From Eriocheir sinensis (taxonomy: Eukaryota > Arthropoda > Malacostraca > Decapoda > Varunidae): a stretch of DNA of 64,000 bases. Numbering within the stretch: the first letter of the stretch is position 1; each line of letters opens with the position of its first letter. The stretch covers positions 7,501 to 71,500 of the forward strand of contig NW_026111784.1 of assembly GCF_024679095.1 (NCBI RefSeq), read 5' to 3'. The translations under genes were made by a program, and so were the position numbers. Below the pieces are notes generated by a model. That model was given only the letters and a program-made list of their open reading frames with translations, did not search any database and was not told where the DNA came from. Below are positions 11,408 to 19,600 of this stretch, piece after piece.

Positions 11408-11429
11408 ACTGCTCTTAGTTCAACAATGA

Positions 11430-11648
11430 TTACAACTCGGTAAAGATGTCCTTTTTATAACACCTTTTCCTCCCGACTCGCTTGACTTTCTTTTTCCCGC
11501 TTCTTCTAGTCAATTTCATTGCAGCTTGCTTTAAGGAATTAATTCCATGATTTTTTATAGAGCTTCTCAAGTTGCTTCCCTGTGAAATATCATCTAGAAC
11601 ATTGTTTCCAAATGTTCGAGCTGAAGGCACAATGACATTTTTCACTAG
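11430..11648 (-). pseudogene. pX-like virion core protein, C-terminal half (interrupted gene)
   Basis: Encodes a short basic tail: NVIVPSARTFGNNVLDDI followed by an Arg/Lys-rich end with GKKKVKRVGRKR. In adintoviruses and Polintons a small protein of this kind, likened to adenovirus pX/pVI core peptides, sits directly upstream of the major capsid gene, as here (22 bp away). The N-terminal half is at 15,121-15,306. The open frame running left-to-right past 11,648 to 11,918 is inserted repeat sequence, not part of the protein. Confidence 0.7.
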
Positions 11649-12230
11649 TGTAACGGTCCGAATGTGAGTGAACGAGAATGTGAGTAAGTCAGTTAGTAAC
11701 AGTGAGTAAGTGTAAGCGAATGTGAATGAATGAGAGAATGTGAGTAAGTCGGTGAGTGACAGTGAGTAAGTGTGAGCGAGTGGGAGCGTGAGTGAGTGAG
11801 AGTGAATGAGTGAAAGAGTGAATGGGTAGTTGAGGAATGTAAGTGCGTAAAAGGTTATGAGAAGATAACACGGCGAGCGAATGAGCGAATATATGAAGGA
11901 GTTACTGAAATCCCTCATCTCAAAGCCTCGAACCCCTCCAAGAAACCAATAACTAGTTAGTTAGATAGGTAGGGGTTTGATTGTAAAAGAATGTTCCGGA
12001 AGGGAGAGAGTCAGTAATGCGGGGTTAAAAGATCACGTGATGGAGGAGAGAAGCTGATGAGTAAGCGAGGAGGAGGAGGAAGCAGCCAGAAGCTGGGTAG
12101 ACTTGAGGCGAGCACCACGGCAGCAAGGCAGAAGCGGGAGAGAGGTGACCGGAGACGAGCACCACGGCAGCAAGCCAGAAGCTTGGAGAACGTACACACC
12201 ACCTACGGCCTACTGTGTGAGGCGGGCTAG
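11649..12230 (-). repeat. LTR-like left arm of the insertion with internal minisatellite
   Basis: Begins TGTAACGG and contains a degenerate gtgagtgag/gaatgtgagtaag minisatellite at about 11,670-11,880, absent from the inverted right copy at 15,034-15,116. Further right, gcgagcaccacggcagcaag occurs twice (about 12,110 and 12,155). The gag fragment that follows on the minus strand fits a 3' LTR, but the inner border is not certain. Confidence 0.5.
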
Positions 12231-12726
12231 CAGGAGACGAGCAGCCTTTACTTTACTCTGATCCGTTAGTTCTTTGATCAGTGATATTTTGAATTCTTCC
12301 CAGTCCACCACGGGGCCATGCTTCAGAGTGCTTTGAATGTAAACTGCTAATTCTGCGTCTACTCGACTCAAAGCTATTCTTTTTCGATCTTCCCCCCCGT
12401 GGGGTGCATTGTTCAATCTGGGAAAGGAATACCTCTAATCTGCCTCCTCCTTCTACTCCCTTCAGGTGTCTTCTCTCAAGGATGGGTATGTCCCTTGGTT
12501 TAAGTAGTGGTTTGGTAGGCGAGTCTTCTTGGCTTCTACGTAATCGGTCCACTAATTCTAACATTGATGTTTTTAGAAAATCTACCTCTTCCTCGAGTTC
12601 TTCCATTTTCACGTTGTTACCCGCTTGTGGCTCTTTCTTTGACTGTGTTTGTACCCTAGGGTCTTCCTGGTCAGTGTCAGTACGCTGTTGGTCTGGGCAG
12701 TGTTCACTTTCCCATGGACCCAGCAA
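12210..12726 (-). pseudogene. Retrotransposon Gag fragment (Gypsy-like), frameshifted
   Basis: From ATG 12,726 the frame gives a charged region with an EELEEEVDFLKTSMLELVDR coiled-coil-like stretch, then GGRLEVFLSQIEQC, where capsid-like homology begins. A frameshift near 12,400 moves it into the frame at 12,210-12,416 with a WEEFKISLIKELTDQ segment. The pattern (helix, FLSQIE, W-x-x-F, L-x-x-L-T) is that of Gypsy/PEG10-type Gag capsids. No protease, RT or integrase follows; the sequence runs directly into the LTR-like arm. Confidence 0.6.
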
Positions 12727-12977
12727 GTCAGCTATCTCTTCTTTACAGTTTTCTCCATTGTGTCAAAATTTCCTATGTTCCCTCAGTATCAAATTTTACA
12801 GTTTACTCTACTAAAGAGAAGAGAACAATCAAAGCAAACTAATAAAAAATATATAAAACCCATAAACTCAAACGAAACTACCTTCGAACACATGAGCAAG
12901 GGAGGTTAAGCACTTGTTTGTTAGTGATAATTACCGCGCCATTGCAGACTACCACTTTCCATTATTTTGCGAGAGAC

Positions 12978-13220
12978 TTACCACGCGCACGCTCCTTCCA
13001 CCTCCTCCCTTTCCTCCTCATATACTGCCTGAATGCAGTCATCCTCAAAGAAATTCCCGGCTTTTCCTCCCGGGGCACGAAAAATATCTACCTGAATGTC
13101 CTGCTCCTCTACCTCCAATTCCCTTGGAATATGACTATGCCCTACAAGTGCTACTCTAAACATGTTCTCTGGTGTTATGAACACCGAGAGAGAAAAACAA
13201 GTAAATGCAAAGACACACAA
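12978..13220 (-). pseudogene. Possible SGNH-hydrolase-like fragment with splice donor
   Basis: A minus-strand frame contains MFRVALVGHSHIPRELEV and a later IFRAPGGKAGNFFEDD, which resembles block I of SGNH/GDSL hydrolases (usually GDS; here GHS, without the catalytic Ser of GDS) and the region after it. Such domains occur in some retroelements. The frame leads into a consensus GTAAGT donor at about 12,970-12,977. Only a fragment is present and the assignment is tentative. Confidence 0.35.
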
Positions 13221-13230
13221 AAAAAAAAAA

Positions 13231-13305
13231 GTTAGAATTAGTGGACCGATTACGTAGAAGCCAAGAAGACTCGCCTACCAAACCACTACTTAAACCAAGG
13301 GACAT
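13231..13305 (+). repeat. 75-bp perfect inverted copy of part of the gag fragment
   Basis: Identical to the reverse complement of 12,488-12,562. The two copies are separated by 668 bp. The right copy ends two bases before the ~220-bp inverted repeat around the dismutase fragment. Confidence 0.9.
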
Positions 13306-13306
13306 G

Positions 13307-14090
13307 AGAGTTAACTAGACAGTATAATTAATATTTTATTTTGTCTTTTTTTGTTGATTGATTGTTGGTCGCCCTATTGCTTTGCAGTCTTAACATTTTT
13401 TTTTTTTTTTTACGCATAACTTAAATTTCTGTATATTTATGCATAAATCTCAAAATTATAAATTAATTTGTTTTTTGTGCACAGTTTAATTTTGCATATA
13501 TTTATATATAATACATGATGATTACGTGAGGCATGTGGGCGATCTCGGGAACATCCAAGCCAACTACAACGGCGAGGCTGACGTCTACATCCACGACCGG
13601 CAGATCTCCCTCGACCCGCACTCGCAGCGCTACATCGGCAACCTGGCCATCGTGGTGCACCAGGGGACGGACGACCTGGGCAGAGGCGGCAACGAGGACA
13701 GTTTGAAGACTGGTAACGCGGGGAAGCGCTCCGGCTGTGGGATTATTACGATCCCCTACGCTACGCCCGTGCAAAGATATCGCCCCTCCCCATTTTTGGG
13801 CTACCAGAGCGCTCCAAATTTCAAACGCCGCTTCTGAATATAAGTTTTAAGCCATAGACTCAACATAATCATCATGTATTATATATAAATATATGCAAAA
13901 TTAAACTGTGCACAAAAAACAAATTAATTTATAATTTTGAGATTTATGCATAAATATACAGAGAAATTTACGTTATGCGTAAAAAAAAAAAAAAAAAAAA
14001 AAAATAAGACTGCAAAGCAATAGGGCGACCAACAATCAATCAACAAAAAAAAACAAAATAAAATATTAATTATACTGTCTAGTTAACTCT
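13307..14090. mobile_element. Inverted-repeat unit carrying a superoxide dismutase fragment
   Basis: Left arm 13,307-13,524 and right arm 13,866-14,090 are near-perfect inverted repeats of about 220 bp, starting agagttaactagacagtata. They differ mainly in homopolymer lengths. They are AT-rich and enclose 341 bp of much more GC-rich DNA with a dismutase reading frame. No flanking target duplication is obvious. The layout resembles a Pack-type TIR transposon or foldback element that has picked up an exon, but an assembly or template-switch artefact is possible. Confidence 0.75.
13526..13837 (+). pseudogene. Cu/Zn superoxide dismutase C-terminal fragment
   Basis: The frame reads [15 protein letters not shown], then [17 protein letters not shown] and [20 protein letters not shown]. 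These match the C-terminal half of Cu/Zn dismutases, from the Zn-binding His/Asp of HVGD through the Cu-binding His in VVH to the Arg and Cys near the active-site channel. Phrasing is closest to extracellular crustacean forms as I know them. The N-terminal half, including the other copper and zinc histidines, is absent, and the normal end is replaced by an unrelated tail. There is no ATG (a GTG opens the frame) and no promoter, so it is a captured fragment. Confidence 0.85.
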
Positions 14091-14100
14091 GCTTCAACAA

Positions 14101-14590
14101 GGGGGGGGGGGGGGGGGGGAATGGTTCACAGGGAAATCCCACCGCAAAAGCCACCATATGTAGCGTGGCAAATAGAGAATATTAAATTAAATTAAATAAA
14201 AGCTACATCCCTTGATTATGACAACCACTAGGGTAGTGAATGGTATGTGGTAGCGTGGTAGTTGTCGAGCGCTGGTCCCGGATGTTAAGGCCTCAGGACA
14301 AGTGAACACTCGTTCCGAAGTTTGTGACCAGAAGGGCGTTACTTGTGTGGTTAATTATGGAGGGTGGGAGGATTTCCGTGGGAACCACTTTTGAGACAGC
14401 ATTAAGAAACTGGATGGTGATAATGTACTATGGAGGGGATGTGTGTATGGTTCAGTAATTTCCAATGAGCAGCAAAACAGGCTCCAAATGATAACACTCA
14501 GTAAGGTTATATATATAATATGTATTTGGTTTACTTTAAAGGTTAGCGGAGTGCTAATAAAAATATGAAAAAAAAATGAATGAACGACAG
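14101..14590. other. Poly-G tract and unassigned sequence
   Basis: Begins with a 19-base G run (14,101-14,119), then unique-looking DNA without coding potential, leading into the duplicated Polinton segment. The long homopolymer next to an error-rich duplicate makes local assembly quality suspect. Confidence 0.5.
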
Positions 14591-14594
14591 GCTG

Positions 14595-15033
14595 TATTTC
14601 CCCAAATCAATAAAATGCCAAGTGTTCCAGGAATACACAGAAATTCTTATATCTATCGGATAATTTCATGATTGAATCCAAGGTTAGTAGGTAAAACATC
14701 AGCATCATAACGGGAGGCAATCGTTGTTTCCAATAATCTCATTTTGTTGGGGCGGGGAAACAATTCACTGAGCACCTTGGCGGCATATTGCCCCAGGGGA
14801 GAACGCAGGTCCCCGACACCAACCGCTGCTGGTGATGCTCGCCATACTGCTCTTAGTTCAACAATGATTACAACTCGGTAAAGATGTCCTTTTATAACAC
14901 CTTTTCGTCTCCTGACTCGCTTGACTTTCTTTTCCCGCTTCTTCTCGTCAATTTCATTGCAGCTTGCCTTAAGGAATTAATTCCATGGTTTTTATAGAGC
15001 TTTTCGTTGCTTCCTGTGAAATATCATCTAGAA
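14595..15033 (-). repeat. Diverged duplicate of the capsid-start/pX-end region
   Basis: Matches 11,160-11,600 in the same orientation, covering the N-terminal coding part of the major capsid gene, the spacer and part of the pX-like gene. It differs by many single-base indels and short insertions rather than substitutions. It ends at ctagaac, where inverted LTR-like sequence begins (15,034). Confidence 0.9.
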
Positions 15034-15116
15034 CTAGTTATTGGTTTCTTAGAGGGGTTCGAGGCTTCGAGATGAGGGATTTCAGTAACTCGTTCACTCA
15101 CATTCGGACCGTTACA
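15034..15116. repeat. Inverted, shortened copy of the insertion's left end
   Basis: Its reverse complement matches 11,649-11,680 joined to about 11,900-11,960, lacking the minisatellite. It ends CCGTTACA followed by CTAG. Confidence 0.85.
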
Positions 15117-15120
15117 CTAG

Positions 15121-15306
15121 GAAAGGGAAAGCTCTTTTAGCGAGTCCTGCTAAAACCGAGAATAAACCCCCGCCTCTGTGATAGCTTGGTTCATAAGAAA
15201 GTGTGACTATATCATCAATACCACTCCCTCGGGATGATATCTGTTTGCCATTCGAAAACAGGGTATGATATTCTGCTACGGAAGGAGGGATGAATGTAAC
15301 CCGCAT
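15121..15306 (-). pseudogene. pX-like virion core protein, N-terminal half (interrupted gene)
   Basis: Starts MRVTFIPPSVAEYH at 15,306 and reaches GGGLFSVLAGLAKRAFPFL, a Gly-rich turn plus amphipathic/hydrophobic segment typical of small Polinton/adintovirus core or membrane-active peptides. The frame stops inside the insertion, but the sequence resumes in frame at 11,648. It lies downstream of the penton-like gene. Confidence 0.7.
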
Positions 15307-15377
15307 GGTGGTGGCGAGGAGACTGTCTTTTCAAATGGACAACATTCCTATTAATACAACAAAATGTACACAAAGAT

Positions 15378-16244
15378 TCAACGCGATCGGATATGAAGTA
15401 AACATGTAACAGGGTATTCTTCTTCGAAATGCATAGGACGACCTTTTTGATCTGTGAGTTTAATAGAAATCGAATCAATTACTTTGGATTTAAGGGACTT
15501 ATATATAGATGGCTGCACGCCTTTTGTTAGACCTTCGGAAAGCGAAAAGGCATCAAGAATGTTTACATTTTTCCCTGCATACCTGGAGGGATTGACAAGG
15601 TCAGTGTAAATGAGAACACACTGTACGTCACCATTTCTCAACAGAGGGGCATGACCATGTAACGGAACAAGAACGTTTTTTTTTTGTTCTTCATGTGTAC
15701 CAAAGGAAGAAAACACAGCATAACCTAAGTTGGGGACAAAACCGAGACCCTGGGCCAGTCGCGTATCAAAGGAAACCTTAATAAATACAACTTGTGGATG
15801 ATAACCATTGTAGCAGAACAAAGTTAAATGATCATTTGTTGAGCTAAATGCAAGAACCTCTCTAGAATACGCTAGTAAATGGTAGTTGTATCCATCGACC
15901 ATCTCCTTTATCAATGTCGTTATTATACCGCTAACACACATCAGCAAATACCCAGTGTCATTATACAAGATATTAGCATTAATAGCCTCTGACAGTGTGC
16001 CTCTTTCAATAGCTTCTGAATCTGGCGTTGGTCTTATACCACATTCAAGATGTATACTACACTCTGGTTCACCCGGTTTAACAATGTAATACCGACGGGG
16101 AACCAACACGTTCAGTAGACCGACTTCATATTCCACGTCCCTGTCTAATGTTAGAGTTTGTATATTATTAGTAAAGCTAGTGCTGGAATTGGGGTAAATT
16201 TCCCCATCCGCAATGCTGGTAACATATATATGATGTGACTCCAT
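15378..16244 (-). CDS. Penton-like minor capsid protein (single jelly roll type)
   Basis: An intact 288-residue frame from ATG 16,244. The N-terminus (YVTSIADGEIYPNSSTSF, then an EVGLLNVLVP segment) is the pattern seen at the start of Polinton/adintovirus penton or minor capsid proteins, which occupy the vertices. The remainder is strand-rich with no transmembrane helix. It lies between the pX-like gene and the macro-domain-like gene. Identification rests on the N-terminal pattern, the size and the place in the block. Confidence 0.75.
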   Translation of the reverse strand: MESHHIYVTSIADGEIYPNSSTSFTNNIQTLTLDRDVEYEVGLLNVLVPRRYYIVKPGEPECSIHLECGIRPTPDSEAIERGTLSEAINANILYNDTGYLLMCVSGIITTLIKEMVDGYNYHLLAYSREVLAFSSTNDHLTLFCYNGYHPQVVFIKVSFDTRLAQGLGFVPNLGYAVFSSFGTHEEQKKNVLVPLHGHAPLLRNGDVQCVLIYTDLVNPSRYAGKNVNILDAFSLSEGLTKGVQPSIYKSLKSKVIDSISIKLTDQKGRPMHFEEEYPVTCLLHIRSR

Positions 16245-16361
16245 TTAGAGCAAGCAAGACACTAGCAAAAATATTATAATTATTTCATTATATAGAGGCA
16301 GACATGACGAGATGCCAATTACATATTGAAGGTAAATCATATTAAACATCATTACATTGTT

Positions 16362-16367
16362 ATTTAT
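16362..16367 (-). terminator. Candidate polyadenylation signal downstream of the macro-like gene
   Basis: TTTATT on the plus strand is AATAAA on the minus strand, about 60 bp after the stop of the gene at 16,426-17,343, in an AT-rich gap. Confidence 0.4.
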
Positions 16368-16425
16368 TGACATATTTTACATTTAGTGATGTACATAATT
16401 ATTGGGAAATTGTCTGGAGCTATAG

Positions 16426-17343
16426 TTATTTAGGATCCACGTCGACTACAGCACCGTCCCGTTTTCGTTTCCATTCGTCAGCCACAGCGTCGTCCTCTGT
16501 ATCCACCAGTTTTCTCTTCCTGTTTCGCTCGGGAGACACAAATATAGTTAATTTTGTTTCAGGCTCATCGCAGGTCCACCATCTGTCCAGGATGACGCAC
16601 GATATATTATGCAGTTGGAGTTCAGCCGCAGCCTCTTGGAGATGCGGTTGGTAGTCATCTTTCCACAACACGTAAATAATTCCAGCGCTTGCAATATTGT
16701 AGGGGAAGACGACACTTGTAATGTTGCTTTTAATCACCCATTCTACCAGTTTTGTGATGGACTCTTTAAACCAGCGGAGACGGTTATCATAACTGTCTTC
16801 CCTTACCCCACGAACGAAATTTTGATCTCTTGACGTCTGAAGATATCCCTGGTTTATAGGGTTATTTTCCAGTTCGCGGCCAGGAGCATATTGGGTTAGG
16901 ATACACGCCACATAAGGAGGATTTTCACTCGGAGGATAGCGAATATGCAGACTACCGGGAATACCACAATCTTCCCAGCGACACCTGTTCAGTTGATAGA
17001 TCGGGCTTCTTTCGTGGTAGAGATTACTGTGCGGGTATAATCCATGTAGGCGTCCAGTAAACCCCCTCTTTTCGTACCAGAAACTGCAGTTGAGGGAAGA
17101 AACGATGATGGTCTTGTTGTTGCGGTAGATGTCATCGCCAGGAGAACCGTCTTTGTAGTTGAACACGTAGGCGTCCGACATGGTGTCCTCTGGTATACTG
17201 GTGAGTGATGAATAGTACCGCTTCAGCTGATGGCGAGGGACGAGTAGCGAACCATCGTCCCATCTGCTCTCTCTTTTAAGCCCGCTCGGGGCACCACCGT
17301 GTCCGAACGTGTTCGTCCTCGCCTCCGGCATTTCTCTCTCCAT
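16426..17343 (-). CDS. Macro-domain-like (ADP-ribose-binding fold) protein of the Polinton
   Basis: From ATG 17,343 the protein has about 305 residues. The middle and C-terminal parts follow the order of Poa1/TARG1-like macro domains: IIVSSLNCSFWYEKRGF (first strand and loop, normally ending near a GKG), GIPGSLHIRY, VACILTQYAPGR (usually ...AQ..PG), RLRWFKESITKLVEW, VVFPYNI, and a closing VILDRWW strand. The glycine-rich ADP-ribose loop after the FPY strand (GCGLAGG in active members) reads ASAGII, so hydrolase activity is doubtful although binding is possible. The tail is Lys/Arg-rich with two possible nuclear signals (RNRKRK, KRKR). The open frame extends a little further upstream without an ATG, and an overlapping frame there leaves the start uncertain. 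Confidence 0.6.
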   Translation of the reverse strand: MEREMPEARTNTFGHGGAPSGLKRESRWDDGSLLVPRHQLKRYYSSLTSIPEDTMSDAYVFNYKDGSPGDDIYRNNKTIIVSSLNCSFWYEKRGFTGRLHGLYPHSNLYHERSPIYQLNRCRWEDCGIPGSLHIRYPPSENPPYVACILTQYAPGRELENNPINQGYLQTSRDQNFVRGVREDSYDNRLRWFKESITKLVEWVIKSNITSVVFPYNIASAGIIYVLWKDDYQPHLQEAAAELQLHNISCVILDRWWTCDEPETKLTIFVSPERNRKRKLVDTEDDAVADEWKRKRDGAVVDVDPK

Positions 17344-17385
17344 GACGTCGCCGCTCCCTCTGTATAGCCACGCGTCCAACGCGGC

Positions 17386-18169
17386 TCAGTATCTACTACG
17401 TCCATGATTCTGTTTCTTTCTTGAATCACAATGTAGGACTGCACTAGCACATTGGAAAAGCGGATTTAATATGGAACCCATCTGTAAGTTGCCAACGATG
17501 GTTGTTTGGTGAAACCAGATCCCTGAATATTTTGCCGCACGCGCGTTCATTTTTATTTCCCTAGGTAATACACCCGTGGCGTCAATGATGTGTTTTATAT
17601 CAGCAATGTCAGCAATCGTTGGTTTTTGACTTGCATTAGAGAGTAAATTCAACATGTACAGGATATTGGAGGATCGAACAGAAGACAATAGGTTGCCTCG
17701 GCTATCCCATTTTACGATGGGATTGTCTTTTATTCGTTCTAGCATCATCGTCGATACTTTTAACATACTTATTTCAGGATTGGAGGAAATCTTGTTCTCC
17801 CTAATCCCTGTGACTCTAAGTTGCACGGGTGGCAGTTTTGTGGTTTTGTATACACCAGATCGCGATATTTTTTTTTTTATAAGTTTTCTTTCTTACAGAG
17901 CGAGATGACGGGTTCAATCTTGTAGGAGTGCTTGGTCTTGCACCATGGGACGACACGACAGGACTACTGCTGCTTGTTGGTACATGTTCAGAGACCGGCA
18001 TGTGATCGGGATGGGTCGACTGCGGGTTGAAACACGATTGGCCGTTGACCCCCGGACTCGTGGAGTTGGCGCATTTAGGCTTAATACCCGTTAAAACGCT
18101 CAGCGGTAGACTGAGACGGTAGACTCGGGAACAAGATAATACGTGCGCATTATCCAAATAATTTTCCAA
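17386..18169 (-). pseudogene. Unknown Polinton protein, ~260 residues, frame broken at an A11 run
   Basis: Two overlapping frames appear to be one gene. The upstream frame (17,816-18,169) is Ser/Pro-rich with a PSSRSVRKKTYKKK basic end. The downstream frame (17,386-17,826) is folded-looking, with PIVKWDSRGNLLSSVR and ADIADIKHIIDATG. Between them lies an 11-base A run on the coding strand (17,868-17,878); just beyond it the second frame is already open and reads sensibly. A one-base length change there separates them, either mutation or a sequencing slip. I do not recognise the family. The true start is unclear because the upstream frame opens with a non-ATG codon overlapping the next gene. 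Confidence 0.5.
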
Positions 18170-18487
18170 TCAAGGAAGCGGCAATAGGTAATATAGCAGC
18201 TAATATATTACTTGACGTCTCGATGTCAAGATAAGTCTTTTCTTATGAAGAGGAGTTTTCTTTCTAGCTATGGCACGTATGTCTTCCCGATAATTACGTA
18301 ATTTCTTGATAACTTTGTTATTGAGAGTAAGGTGATTCTTTAACAAATTGGAAAATATTTCAGATATACAGTTCAATTGTTCTCGAGCTGCTTGCTTAAT
18401 AGCACGGTTTCTCTCTTTTACTTTTAATTTCTTCAAAAGTAAGACAAAGTTTTTGTGTGCACTGAGGAGTGGTGTCTTTTTACGCAT
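18151..18487 (-). pseudogene. Small basic Polinton protein with hydrophobic tail (frameshifted)
   Basis: The frame from ATG 18,487 gives a Lys/Arg-rich helical protein (NFVLLLKKLKVKERNRAIK, later NNKVIKKLRNYREDIRAIA). In related elements proteins of this type run on into a short hydrophobic tail. Here the tail (LAAILPIAASLIGKLFG) is present but in a different frame, ending at the stop at 18,151-18,153. The switch lies near 18,222-18,230. Total length about 113 residues. Its start overlaps the integrase end by 8 bp. The role is unknown; a virion core or membrane-active part is a guess. Confidence 0.55.
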
Positions 18488-19600
18488 TTTCTACAATATC
18501 ATTAGTGTCAATCCAGTTGTTGAATGAAGTAGGGTATCCCAACCACGATACAAAATACTGCTTTTTTCCTTTAATTTTTCGTGAACGCAGTATTTTAATA
18601 TCGTATGACTCAGGCAGAGCGCTTAAGACGAGCTCTGGCGCGTAGAATATCCCCTGTATTGGTTCTCCAGACGAATCTTCTAAGAGATAAGTTATTGGGC
18701 GATTCTTGTGATTAATTGATTTTATGCGAAAGAGCTCGTGAGTATTTTGCTGCGTGTATCCTTTATGGAATACAGAGGAACGAACACTTCCAACAAGGCG
18801 AACTATTTCCCCAACTGCCAGTTGAGGACTGATGGAAGACGCTGGTTGCTTCGGGTTTTTATACATTGCGTGGAATTGCCGTTTGATTGCAGATGGGTCT
18901 TTTAAGTTATGAATATCAATGGGAGTTTGTTTGTTCTTCAGTCCAGAAAGGGGCGAGCGGTTGTAGGCATTGACCATGTTTTGCAGCTGATCAATATATC
19001 TTGAAGAATTTTGAGACGTGATGAACTTGTAGATGCGTGCTTTAAGTGTACGAATGGCCCGCTCTGCCAAGGCTGCTTTGATCTCACTTGAGTACACACT
19101 GTACAGCTTAAAGCCCCGGGAACATAAATAGTTTCTTACTTTTCGATTCCAGAATTCTGTGCCCAAGTCGGTATTTAATCTTCGTAAGCCTTCAGAATCT
19201 TTATTTTCCACCACTTGTTTAAAGGCCACGAGCATAGTATTTGCATCTTTATTCCGACACGGGACAACTTGCATATATCTAAAATACACGTCTATGCATA
19301 CTAACAAGTAGCCTATGTTATTATTTTCCTCTCTTATATGTCTCACGTCTGCTAAATCGGCAGCCATGATTACTTTGGGTTTTGAGGATATTATCTTTTG
19401 CCGGGGATTTTTTTAGTCTGTAGCTTATGCAATGTATATGTTTTATTGCTTCTCAAAAAGTTGAATACGTCATCACGTGTTATTGCCGGATTTATACTTT
19501 TTGCTTTATCCCATAATTTCGCCTGAGAGCTTAAACCATAGGGTTCGTTATGTTGGGAGTAAAGAGCGTGTAAGAGTTCCTTTTTCCTGGAGTTCACCAT
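18480..19600 (-). pseudogene. Polinton retroviral-type integrase with chromodomain (one frameshift)
   Basis: The N-terminal part (19,391-19,600) holds the conserved LRSNKTYTLHKLQTKK segment that precedes the core. The core and C-terminus (18,480-19,367) carry the DDE residues in MAADLADV (Asp4 of that frame), LNTDLGTEF (Asp67) and KAALAERAIRTLK (Glu102). A C-terminal chromodomain reads KKQYFVSWLGYPTSFNNWI. A T7 run on the plus strand (19,408-19,414) separates the frames by one base. The enzyme would join element ends to chromosomal DNA, with the chromodomain steering it to histone marks. Overlaps the ATPase stop by 7 bp at its start. Confidence 0.85.

Larger units (their letters stand above)
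11649..15116. mobile_element. 3.47-kb composite insertion with inverted ends and CTAG target duplication
   Basis: The left end begins TGTAACGGTCCGAATGTGAG and the right end finishes with its reverse complement. CTAG flanks both (11,645-11,648 and 15,117-15,120). Removing the insert and one CTAG leaves the pX-like gene in a continuous frame, so the borders are exact. TG...CA ends and a 4-bp duplication suggest Gypsy-type LTR sequence, but the two end copies are inverted rather than direct, and the right copy is only about 83 bp. Inside lie an LTR-like left arm, a minus-strand gag fragment, an SGNH-like fragment, a dismutase fragment within inverted repeats and a duplicated Polinton segment. 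It therefore looks rearranged rather than a simple insertion. Confidence 0.7.

Noticed and set aside
11649..11918. Ser/Thr/Leu-rich extension of the pX-like frame
   Set aside because: It is translated inserted minisatellite; the true gene continues at 15,121.
13526..13837. Functional superoxide dismutase gene
   Set aside because: Only the C-terminal half, no ATG, an altered end and enclosure by inverted repeats.
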